This document shows positions 1 to 7,543 of a DNA stretch of 11,500 nucleotides, one piece after another (position 1 is the stretch's first letter; each line of letters begins with the position of its first letter). The DNA comes from Neocallimastix lanati (nom. inval.) (Eukaryota > Neocallimastigomycota > Neocallimastigomycetes > Neocallimastigales > Neocallimastigaceae), in NCBI GenBank assembly GCA_016946835.1, contig JACVTC010000081.1, positions 866,001 to 877,500 of the forward strand. The letters are read 5' to 3'. Under the pieces are notes generated by a model, which was not told the DNA's origin, searched no databases, and saw only the letters and a list, made by a program, of their open reading frames with translations. A program made the position numbers and the translations under genes.

Positions 1-1220
1 ATAAAATAAAATAAAATAAAATAAAATAAAATAAAATAAAATAAAATAAAATAAAATAAAATAAAATAAAATAAAATAAATAGTAGAATGTGAATATAAA
101 TTACAGATTGAATAAAATAAAATAAAATAAAATAAAATAAAATAAAATAAAATAAAATAAATAGTAGAATGTGAATATAAATTACAGATTGAATAAAATA
201 AAATAAAATAAAATAAAATAAAATAAAATAAAATAAAATAAAATAAAATAAAATAAAATAAAATAAATAATGAAGTAATATAAAAGAATAAAGTATTAAT
301 AAAAATAAAATAAAATAAAATAAAATAAAATAAATATTAGAATATTAAAAATAAAGTACAGATTGAATAAAATAAAATAAAATAAAATAAAATAAAATAA
401 AATAAAATAAAATGAATAGTAGAAACATAAATATAAGTACAGATTGAATAAAATAAAATAAAATAAAATAAAATAAAATAAAATAAATAATGAAGTAATA
501 TAAAAGAATAAAGTATTAATAAAAATAAAATAAAATAAAATAAAATAAAATAAATATTAGAATATTAAAAATAAAGTACAGATTGAATAAAATAAAATAA
601 AATAAAATAAAATAAAATAAAATAAAATAAAATAAAATAAAATAAAATAAAATAAAATAAAATAAAATAAAATAAAATAAAATAAATAATGAAGTAATAT
701 AAAAGAATAAAGTATTAATAAAAATAAAATAAAATAAAATAAAATAAAATAAATATTAGAATATTAAAAATAAAGTACAGATTGAATAAAATAAAATAAA
801 ATAAAATAAAATAAAATAAAATAAAATAAAATAAAATAAAATAAAATAAATAGTAGAATATTAAAAATAAAGTACAGATTGAATAAAATAAAATAAAATA
901 AAATAAAATAAAATAAAATAAAATAAAATAAATAGTAGAATATTAAAAATAAAGTACAGATTGAATAAAATAAAATAAAATAAAATAAAATAAATAGTAG
1001 AATATTAAAAATAAAGTACAGATTGAATAAAATAAAATAAAATAAAATAAAATAAAATAAAATAAAATAAAATAAAATAAATAGTAGAATATTAAAAATA
1101 AAGTACAGATTGAATAAAATAAAATAAAATAAAATAAAATAAAATAAAATAAAATAAAATAAATAGTAGAATATTAGAAATAAAGTACAGATTGAATAAA
1201 ATAAAATAAAATAAAATAAA
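1..1220. repeat. Left AAAAT microsatellite array with conserved spacers
   Basis: This stretch is perfect or near-perfect tandem AAAAT, interrupted by about 14 spacers of 30-40 nt. Two spacer families are visible. Family 1 reads roughly TAGTAGAATATTAAAAATAA followed by AGTACAGATTGA; early copies near 81 and 162 carry GTGAATATAAATTACAG instead. Family 2 begins AATAATGAAGTAATATAAAA and continues GAATAAAGTATTAATAAAAA, with its TGAAG at 271, 491 and 690. Family 2 is followed by a family 1 copy, giving a loose higher-order unit. The array runs off the left edge of the window. The plus strand is almost all A with single T residues, so the strand asymmetry is strong. No gene is seen. It looks like a non-coding satellite of the kind common in very AT-rich fungal genomes. 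Confidence 0.95.
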
Positions 1221-1481
1221 ATATAATATAATAAATATCTATTATTAATTTTTATTAAAGAATATTAAAGATCAATGTTTTCGAAATGAAAATTTTTTAC
1301 ATTTTTATTATATTCAATTAATGATGTAGTTTAATATTATTGGTAGTTAATAATCTCATTAAATATAAATGATTTTTTGCTTTCTAACATATATAATTAA
1401 ATAAAACATTTTATTTTTAAAAATAAATTGTCTTTAATATTCTTTAATAAAAAAAAATAATAAATATTTATTTTATTATAT
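1221..1481. repeat. Inverted-repeat unit with 51-nt arms (MITE-like)
   Basis: Positions 1221-1271 and 1431-1481 are reverse complements over 51 nt with four mismatches by hand alignment. The inner 20 nt of the left arm, TTATTAAAGAATATTAAAGA at 1252-1271, match perfectly. The 159-nt interior has no coding potential. Length and arm structure resemble a small non-autonomous DNA transposon, or one terminal repeat of a larger element. I see no convincing target-site duplication, partly because the left flank is AAAAT repeat. It starts where the microsatellite stops and lies about 200 bp upstream of a MULE-type transposase gene, so a link to that gene is possible but unproven. The outer half of each arm is pure A/T, so the true ends are uncertain. 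Confidence 0.6.
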
Positions 1482-1556
1482 ATACTTGTACTTTTATAAT
1501 ATTACATTTAATATTTATTTTATTTTATATACTTGTACTTATATTATTACATTCTT
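1462..1556. repeat. 47-bp imperfect tandem duplication
   Basis: Two copies of a unit containing TATTTATTTTATT, then ATACTTGTACTT, then ATTACATT are offset by 47 bp; the CTTGTACTT core is at 1485 and 1532. Copy 1 overlaps the right arm of the inverted-repeat unit at 1221-1481, so the duplication probably copied the arm's edge. The rest of 1482-1687 is AT-rich 5' flank of the gene starting at 1688, with a short TTTA run near 1557-1577 and no recognisable promoter element. Confidence 0.7.
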
Positions 1557-1687
1557 TATTTATTTATTTATTTATTTTACAAATAATTGAAAAACTAATA
1601 TTTCAAAATTAATATTACGAATAATATTGGATAATTAATATAATAATTATAATTATATAATTAAAAAATATTTATAAAAATATAGAA

Positions 1688-3112
1688 ATGGAAGAAAATT
1701 TAATTATTGATATAAGTGAATCCAACAAAGGAAAAGAACAAATTATTATTAATAAAAAATATAAATTTAATTTTTCATATAAAAGAAAGGATAATTCCAA
1801 AGTGTATAAATGTACAGAATATAAAAAAATAAATAAATGTAAATCTTTTATTATTTTAAATGATAAGAAAGAAATTTTAAAGTATAATAGTTCACATAAT
1901 CATCCTGAAAATGAATACGATGTATCCCTATCTATAATGAAACATAAAATTAAAGATGGAATTGAAAAAAGTTCAATTCCTTTTGGTATAAAAATAAAAC
2001 CCCTATATAATAAAATTTCTAAAGAAATGGGACTTATATGTCCAGAATATAATTCAATTAAATCCCAAATATCAAGAAATTTAAATAAAAAACTACCATC
2101 CAATGTAACAACATTTGCTGAAATTCCAAGTGAATCTGAATATTATAAAACAAAGCGAGGTGAAAATTTTATGATATTCAAAAATTCTAATTTAATAATT
2201 TTTCAATCCCCTTTTCAAGCAAAATTATTTAGGGAATATAATGATGATATATTTGTTGATGGTACATTTTTTATTGCCCCTAAATTTAGTTATCAAGTAT
2301 TTATTACAAGAACTTATGCTAAAGAATTAGATAGTTTTTACACTACTTCTTTTGCAATATTAAAAAATAAAGAACAAGAAACATATAAAATGTTATTTGA
2401 AAAATTGAAAAAAAATGCTAATACATGTAACAATAATATTAGAATTGAACCAAAAAATTTGCATTGTGATTTTGAAAGGGCCATATCTAAAGCAGCAAAA
2501 ACAATATTTCCTAATACAAATATTAAATATTGCATTTGGCATTATAAAAAATCACTAGAAATTAAAAAAAATAAATTATGCTATAATGAAGTAAAAAATA
2601 ATAATAATATATTTATTTATTATAAAGCTATTTCAAATTTACCATTTATAAATCCTGAATATATATTTGATATTTATGTTATAATTAAAATTAAATCCAT
2701 TAAAAATAATTATTGTCAATTTTTAAAATTTTTAGAATATTTTTATAAAACATATTTAATTGATTATGATATGAAAATTTGGAATTATTATAATAATATA
2801 GAACATATAACAAACAATGCCTCAGAATCACTCAATAATTATTTAAATAATTTATTTTTAACAAAACCATCTTTTTATGAATTAATAGATAAATTAAATG
2901 AACTTGAACATTTATCATATTATGATTATCAAAGAAAAATAAGAGGAATTTGGAAAATAAAAAAAAGAGCAATAAATAAAGCTAATGAAATCAGTGTCTT
3001 AATTGAACGCTTCAAAAGTATTGAAGCCAAGTTAATTGATGCTAAATGTGATAGAAATAAAATTATTAATTTGTGGTTTGATTGTTTAACTAATTTAAAT
3101 AATATAATATAA
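1688..3112 (+). CDS. FLYWCH zinc-finger MULE-type transposase-like protein (copy 1)
   Basis: Intact intronless 474-codon gene. Residues about 25-73 form a FLYWCH-type zinc finger, with presumed ligands C42, C51, H70 and H72 in a C-x8-C-x18-H-x-H arrangement. Residues about 165-385 match the core of MULE (Mutator-like) transposases: an IIFQSPFQAKLF lead-in, then VDGTF with D191, HCDFE with D261, the CIWHYK motif at 282-287, and HITNNASES with E380 as the likely third acid. By family knowledge these would form the RNase H-like DDE site that cuts transposon ends, with the finger binding DNA; a nuclear role is inferred. No C-terminal SWIM finger is seen, although many Mutator relatives carry one. 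The ATG at 1688 aligns with the start of its paralogue at 4683 (MExNL). Open frame and conserved motifs argue against decay. It could be an active transposase or a domesticated derivative; no terminal repeats clearly bracket it. Confidence 0.92.
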   Translation: MEENLIIDISESNKGKEQIIINKKYKFNFSYKRKDNSKVYKCTEYKKINKCKSFIILNDKKEILKYNSSHNHPENEYDVSLSIMKHKIKDGIEKSSIPFGIKIKPLYNKISKEMGLICPEYNSIKSQISRNLNKKLPSNVTTFAEIPSESEYYKTKRGENFMIFKNSNLIIFQSPFQAKLFREYNDDIFVDGTFFIAPKFSYQVFITRTYAKELDSFYTTSFAILKNKEQETYKMLFEKLKKNANTCNNNIRIEPKNLHCDFERAISKAAKTIFPNTNIKYCIWHYKKSLEIKKNKLCYNEVKNNNNIFIYYKAISNLPFINPEYIFDIYVIIKIKSIKNNYCQFLKFLEYFYKTYLIDYDMKIWNYYNNIEHITNNASESLNNYLNNLFLTKPSFYELIDKLNELEHLSYYDYQRKIRGIWKIKKRAINKANEISVLIERFKSIEAKLIDAKCDRNKIINLWFDCLTNLNNII

Positions 3113-3145
3113 ATATTACTTTATAATAAATAATTAAGAAATGAG

Positions 3146-3181
3146 GAATGACCAAGTGTAATAATCAGAATTCTGTCATTC
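3146..3181 (+). other. Short inverted repeat in the 3' flank of copy 1
   Basis: GAATGAC (3146-3152) and GTCATTC (3175-3181) can pair as a 7-bp stem 33 nt after the stop codon of the copy 1 gene. The loop contains the palindrome AGAATTCT. The patch is less AT-rich than its surroundings. An AATAAA at 3125-3130 could be a polyadenylation signal, but this hexamer is expected by chance in such DNA. A 3' UTR role is a guess. Confidence 0.3.
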
Positions 3182-3296
3182 AATAATTTAATTTATAAAG
3201 CATATTAAATTTATACAGTTTTAATAAATATTCAAATACAATGTATAATTTATAGTTTTATCATTATAATTATTATTTCGCTTAATAATTTTTAAA

Positions 3297-3550
3297 AGAA
3301 AAGAATTATTATTAATAAAATTTATATTTTTAATAACATTTGTAATTTTATATAATTTTTTATTAATAAAATTTAAATAAAAAAATTATTATTATTAGTT
3401 TTATATTTTTAATAACATTTAAATAAAAGAATTATTATTAATAACATTTATATTTTTATGTGTTTTTTTTATTAATAACATTTAAGTAAAATAATTAATA
3501 ATATTTATATTTTTAATAACATTTAAATAAAAGAATTATTATTAAAAAAA
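3297..3550. repeat. Degenerate AT repeat block downstream of copy 1
   Basis: Irregular copies of AAAAGAATTATTATTA and of TATATTTTTAATAACATTT alternate through this stretch; the second motif recurs near 3325, 3403 and 3507. Spacing varies from about 80 to 105 bp, so this is an eroded tandem repeat rather than a clean satellite. It differs from the AAAAT arrays at the window edges. No gene is seen in 3113-3660. Confidence 0.6.
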
Positions 3551-3692
3551 AGAATTAAAATCAAAAAATCTAACCATTATATGATTTATTTAATTATTCA
3601 CTTAATAATTAATTTAAAAATTGAAATAACAAAATAATACAATAAAATAATATTATGTAGTATAATATAGCTATAGCCACAAATTTATATAT

Positions 3693-3801
3693 ATCACGTG
3701 AAAAAATTGGCGTAATGCAACTTCCCCAATTAATTTGGGGAGAGCGCGTTTCGGAACCGCACGTGAATATATATAAGCCACATGTTTTTTGAGATGGCGT
3801 A
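3693..3801. promoter_or_regulatory. GC/CpG-rich island with paired CACGTG sites; unassigned regulatory or ncRNA candidate
   Basis: The 71 nt from 3695 to 3765 contain 35 G/C and seven CpG dinucleotides, while the flanks are nearly pure A/T. A CACGTG palindrome sits at each end (3695-3700 and 3760-3765), each with a TATATATA-type tract on its outer side, forming an imperfect inverted repeat (3685-3700 with 3760-3776, one bulge). Between them lie a perfect hairpin, CCCCAA/TTGGGG (3724-3729 with 3735-3740), and a weaker hairpin around TTTCGGAA. TGGCGTA occurs at 3708-3714 and again at 3795-3801. CACGTG is the usual E-box for bHLH factors, and the outward TATA-like tracts would suit a bidirectional promoter. 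The same pairing would also give a compact three-hairpin RNA. Both strands have a short open frame here. It lies about 900 bp upstream of the second transposase gene. I do not recognise the family. Confidence 0.5.
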
Positions 3802-3805
3802 TTAT

Positions 3806-4670
3806 ATATAAATTTTTTTATATAAATAAATAAATAAATAATAATTAAATAAATATTTTATTATATAATAATTTCTTAATTTAATATATATTTGAAAATA
3901 AAAAAATTAAAAAAACAAAAAATAAAAAAAATAAAAAAAAATTAAAAAAAAAAAAAAATAAAAAAATAAAATAGATTAAAAAAATAAAATACAAAAAAAA
4001 TAAAATAAAATATTTTCATATTTATTTATATTTATAACTGTAATTTTTTATTATATAAATAAATAAATAAATAATAATTAAATAAATATTTTATTTTATA
4101 ATAAAAAATAAAATAAAAAAAAAGAAAAGATAAATATTTTTTTAGTAATTTTCTTGAAATAAAATAAAATATTTTTTTATTAATTTTCTTGAAATAAAAT
4201 AAAATATTTTCATATTTATTTATAACTGTAATTTTTTTTAAAAAAAAAATAAAATAAAATAAATAAATAAATAAATATTTTATTTTATAATAATTTCATA
4301 ATTTAATATATATATATATTTGATAATAAAAAGTAAAAAAATAAAAAAAAATAAAAAAAAAAAAAATAAAAATATAAAATAAAAAAATAAAATAAAATAA
4401 AATAAAAATAAAAATAAAATATTTTCATATTTATTTATATCTGTAATTTTTTATTATATAAATAAATAATAATTAAATAAATATTTTATTTTATAATGAA
4501 AAAATAAAATAAAAAAAGAAAAGATAAATATTTTTTTAGTAATTTTCTTGAAATAAAATAAAATATTTTCATATTTATTTATATTTATAACTGTAATTTT
4601 TAAAAAAATTGAAAATACATATTAAATAAAAAATAAAAAATAAATATTTTCATATTTATTAATATTTATA
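3806..4670. repeat. Degenerate modular AT repeat upstream of copy 2
   Basis: Two modules recur. Module A contains ATATTTTCATATTTATTTAT, with its CATATTT at about 4017, 4211, 4426, 4570 and 4651. It is usually followed by AACTGTAATTTTTT and a TAAATAAATAA/ATTTTATTTTATAAT segment; CTGTAAT is at 4038, 4226, 4441 and 4591. Module B contains AAAGAAAAGATAAATATT, then AGTAATTTTCTTGAAATAAA, at about 4122-4170 and 4513-4560, with a partial copy at 4171-4200. The unit length drifts between 150 and 215 bp because homopolymer and AAAAT runs vary. The last module A copy ends only about 15 nt before the start codon of copy 2, so its immediate 5' flank is repeat-derived. No gene is visible. Confidence 0.75.
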
Positions 4671-4682
4671 TTGAAAATTTTG

Positions 4683-6131
4683 ATGGAGGGAAATCTAAAG
4701 ATTGATATAAGTGAAACAAATCGAGGAAAAGAGCAAATAATTATAGATCGAAAATTTAAATATAATTTTTCAAAATTAAAAAAAGATAATACAAAAATAT
4801 ATAGATGTACTGAATATAAAACATTAAATAAATGTAAGTCTTTTATTATTTTAAATGATAATAAAGAGGTTTTAAATTATGATTCTTCCCATAATCATCC
4901 TGGTAATGAAATTAATGTATCCAAATCATTAATAAAACATAAAATTAAAGATGAAATAAAAAAAAGTTTGATTCCTTCTGATATAAAATCGAAACGTATA
5001 TTTGATAAAATTTCACAAGAAATAGGATATATATGCCCTGAATATAAAACAATTAAAACACAAATAACAAGATATAAAAATAAACAATTATTTCCTAATA
5101 TAAAAACATTTGATGAAGCTCCAAATGAATCTGAATATTATAAAACAATAAGAGGTGAATACTTTATGATATTCAAAAATTCTAATATAATAATTTTTCA
5201 ATCCCCATTCCAAGCAAAATTATTTATGGAGAATAAACATATATTTGCTGATGGTACATTTTTAATAGCTCCAACTAATAGTTATCAAGTATTCATTACC
5301 AGAACTTATGTTACAGAATTAAATTGTTTTTACACTACTTCCATGTCAATATTAAAAAACAAAGAGCAAACAACTTATGAAATATTATTTAATGAAATAA
5401 AAAAAAATATAATTAAATATAATTCAAATATTAATTTCTCAGAAAAAATTTTTCATTGTGATTTTGAAAAAGGAATATCTAATGCAGTGGAAAATATTTT
5501 TCCCAATATAAATATTAAATATTGTATTTGGCATTATAAAAGATTATTAATGACTAAAATAAATAAATTATGTTACAAGGAAGTGAAAGATCATAATATT
5601 TTAAATAATTATTATAAAGCCATTTCTAATTTATGTTTTATTAATATTGAATACATACCTGATATTTTTAATAAAATTAAAAATACATGCAAGAGATATG
5701 AATCTACCTGTTCCCAATTTTTGATTTTTTTAGATTATTTTGAGAAAACATTTCTAAATATCTATAATATTAAATATTGGAATTATTACAACAATATAGA
5801 CCACATAACAAATAATGCTTCAGAATCTTATAACAGTTATTTAAAAAATTTGTTTGTAAAAAAACCTTCATTTTATAAATTAATATATACAATACAATTT
5901 GAAGAATCCATATCTTACTATGATTACCAAATGAGAATTAAAGGAATTTGGAGAAAAAAGGGCAGAATATCAGAAAGGGTTGATAAAATTAATATTTTAG
6001 TTGAATATTATAAAAATATGGAAGCCGAATTAAAAAATATTGGATGTAGTAAAAATGATATCATCGAAAATTGGTTTAATTGTTTAATTAGATTGAATAA
6101 TGAAATCATTAATTTTAATAAATCCAAATAA
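4683..6131 (+). CDS. FLYWCH zinc-finger MULE-type transposase-like protein (copy 2)
   Basis: Intact intronless 482-codon paralogue of the gene at 1688-3112, in the same direction. The open frame extends upstream to a TTG at 4671, but the ATG at 4683 gives MEGNLKIDIS, which aligns with MEENLIIDIS of copy 1, so I start there. The FLYWCH finger ligands C42, C51, H70 and H72 are at identical positions. The MULE core keeps D190 (ADGTF), D260 (HCDFE), CIWHYK at 281-286 and E381 (HITNNASES). Identity by eye is 91 of 140 over the N-terminal residues and higher around 150-182. No SWIM finger follows. The protein ends in a short basic tail (INFNKSK) that copy 1 lacks. Expected role from the family is DNA binding and transposon-end cleavage. 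Conservation of every presumed catalytic residue despite about 35% divergence suggests selection, either as a separate active element or as a host-adopted gene. Confidence 0.92.
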   Translation: MEGNLKIDISETNRGKEQIIIDRKFKYNFSKLKKDNTKIYRCTEYKTLNKCKSFIILNDNKEVLNYDSSHNHPGNEINVSKSLIKHKIKDEIKKSLIPSDIKSKRIFDKISQEIGYICPEYKTIKTQITRYKNKQLFPNIKTFDEAPNESEYYKTIRGEYFMIFKNSNIIIFQSPFQAKLFMENKHIFADGTFLIAPTNSYQVFITRTYVTELNCFYTTSMSILKNKEQTTYEILFNEIKKNIIKYNSNINFSEKIFHCDFEKGISNAVENIFPNINIKYCIWHYKRLLMTKINKLCYKEVKDHNILNNYYKAISNLCFINIEYIPDIFNKIKNTCKRYESTCSQFLIFLDYFEKTFLNIYNIKYWNYYNNIDHITNNASESYNSYLKNLFVKKPSFYKLIYTIQFEESISYYDYQMRIKGIWRKKGRISERVDKINILVEYYKNMEAELKNIGCSKNDIIENWFNCLIRLNNEIINFNKSK

Positions 6132-6640
6132 AAATAATTATTAAATCCTTTCAAAATCATAATTACAATTAATTGATAAATAGATTTTTTTATTTAATAA
6201 GAAATTCAATATTGAAATTTATTTAATATTTATTGATAGGGTTAGTTTAAAAAATTTTTAAAAAAAATTTTTTTATAAATTTATTTTAAATATTTTTTAC
6301 TATTTATTAATATTATTAAATAAAATATATTAAAAGAAATCTTTATTATTATATATTAGTATTATAAAATATTAAAAATATGAATGTATTGCATTTCGCC
6401 TTATTTTTATTTTATATTGTAGTAAATAAATAAATAAATAAATAATTTTTATAAAATAAACCAAATATTAAATTATTATATTTTTTAAAAATATTTATTG
6501 TATAATTCATATTTTTAATAAATATTTCAAATATACATTTTAAATATTTATAATGATATTTACGTATTATGATAAAAATATAATACTTATAAAAGGAAAT
6601 AATTAATATTTTAAATTATTTCTATCAAGCACTCTTAAAA
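6132..6640. other. AT-rich non-coding 3' flank of copy 2
   Basis: No gene is supported here. The stretch is A/T homopolymer-rich, with a 12-bp palindrome TTCAATATTGAA at 6205-6216, a TAAA run at 6424-6443, and a 17-codon ATG-started frame at 6380 (MNVLHFALFLFYIVVNK) that is too short to call. The end of that frame, a T-rich tract then GTAG, could pass for a splice acceptor, but no partner exon is visible. Confidence 0.6.
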
Positions 6641-6670
6641 AACTTTACTATTTTTAAAAATAGTAAAGTT
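6641..6670. repeat. 30-bp perfect palindrome
   Basis: AACTTTACTATTTTT (6641-6655) is followed without a spacer by its exact reverse complement (6656-6670). With one bulged C at 6671 the pairing extends a few A:T pairs further, using A-rich sequence on the left and CTTTTT on the right. In RNA it would form a strong hairpin followed by a T-run, and in DNA a cruciform. It lies about 510 bp beyond the copy 2 stop, outside any gene. A transcript-end hairpin or the centre of a small palindromic element are both possible. Confidence 0.8.
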
Positions 6671-6827
6671 CTTTTTGTTAGTTTATTATATTTGTATAAG
6701 TATAATATAAATATCTAAAATAACTTATTATTTGATGGTAATTTATGTTTAAAAATGTTATTTTTAATATTAGTATTACTTTAAAAAAATTTTAATTTAA
6801 TATTTATAATTAAATTTTCAAATAAGT

Positions 6828-7011
6828 TAAACATAATGTTCCTGAGTAAAAAAGATTTTTGTAAAATATAAATTTTAATTAAAATTTTTGATAAAAAATA
6901 TTAAAAAGGAAATAATAATTAAACATAATGTTCCTGAGTAAAAAAAATTTTTGTAAAATATAAATTTTAATTAAAATATTTGATAAAAAATATTAAAAAG
7001 GAAATAATAAT
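6828..7011. repeat. 92-bp tandem duplication, two copies
   Basis: Two head-to-tail copies (6828-6919 and 6920-7011) begin TAAACATAATGTTCCTGAGT and differ at only two positions by hand comparison. The unit contains no open frame. High identity implies a recent duplication. It ends about 70 bp before the right-hand AAAAT array; the remaining 7012-7081 is A-rich with no feature. Confidence 0.9.
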
Positions 7012-7408
7012 TTTAAAATGAATATTTAAAAATAAAATAAAAAAAAAAATAGAATATAATAATATAGAAGTACAAATATATTAAATAAAATAAATAGTAG
7101 AAATATAAATATAAAGTACAGATTGAATAAAATAAAATAAAATAAAATAAAATAAATAGTATAATATGTATATAAAGTACAGATTGAATAAAATAAAATA
7201 AAATAAAGTAAAGATTGAATAAAATAAAATAAAATTAAATAAAATAAAATAAAATAAATAGTAGAATATGTATATAAAGTACAGATTGAATAAAATATAA
7301 TAAAATAAAGTAAAGATTGAATAAAATAAAATAAAATTAAATAAAATAAAATAAAATAAATAGTAGAATATGTATATAGAGTATAGATTGAATAAAATAA
7401 AATAAAAT

Positions 7409-7543
7409 ATTTATTTTTATATTTATTGATATAAAGAATATTTATTTCTTAATAACATATTCTTATTTTTATTTTTTAATATTGATATAATCTTTTATTA
7501 CATTTTGAAATAATTTATAAAACTTATAATTTATTTAAAAAAA
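7409..7543. other. Non-repeat interruption inside the right array
   Basis: About 135 nt of T-richer sequence breaks the pentamer pattern. It contains two TATTGATATAA copies (near 7425 and 7480) and a run of TTATTTTTATT-like sequence, then returns to a GAATATTAAATATAAAGTAC spacer. It may be a small insertion or a decayed array segment. There is no coding potential. Confidence 0.5.

Noticed and set aside
1-1220. CRISPR-like alternation of repeats and spacers
   Set aside because: The pentamer runs vary in length and the intervening sequences are conserved rather than unique. Composition and genes point to a eukaryote.
1900-2535. Minus-strand open frames at 1900-2103 and 2338-2535
   Set aside because: They are antisense shadows of the transposase gene at 1688-3112 and have no independent support.
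3693-3756. Point-centromere-like elements: an RTCACRTG match at 3693-3700 and TTCCGAAA on the minus strand at about 3749-3756
   Set aside because: The two motifs are too close and wrongly arranged for the CDEI-CDEII-CDEIII order, and point centromeres are known only from Saccharomycetaceae and close relatives.
3701-3772. A functional tRNA-Leu(TAA)
   Set aside because: The acceptor and D stems do not pair, the T stem has only three pairs, and the base after the anticodon is T instead of a purine.
6237-6245. Telomere-like TAGGGTTAG
   Set aside because: It is a single occurrence with no tandem repetition, as expected by chance.
6380-6433. 17-codon ATG-started frame MNVLHFALFLFYIVVNK
   Set aside because: It is too short, hydrophobic by composition, and has no supporting context.
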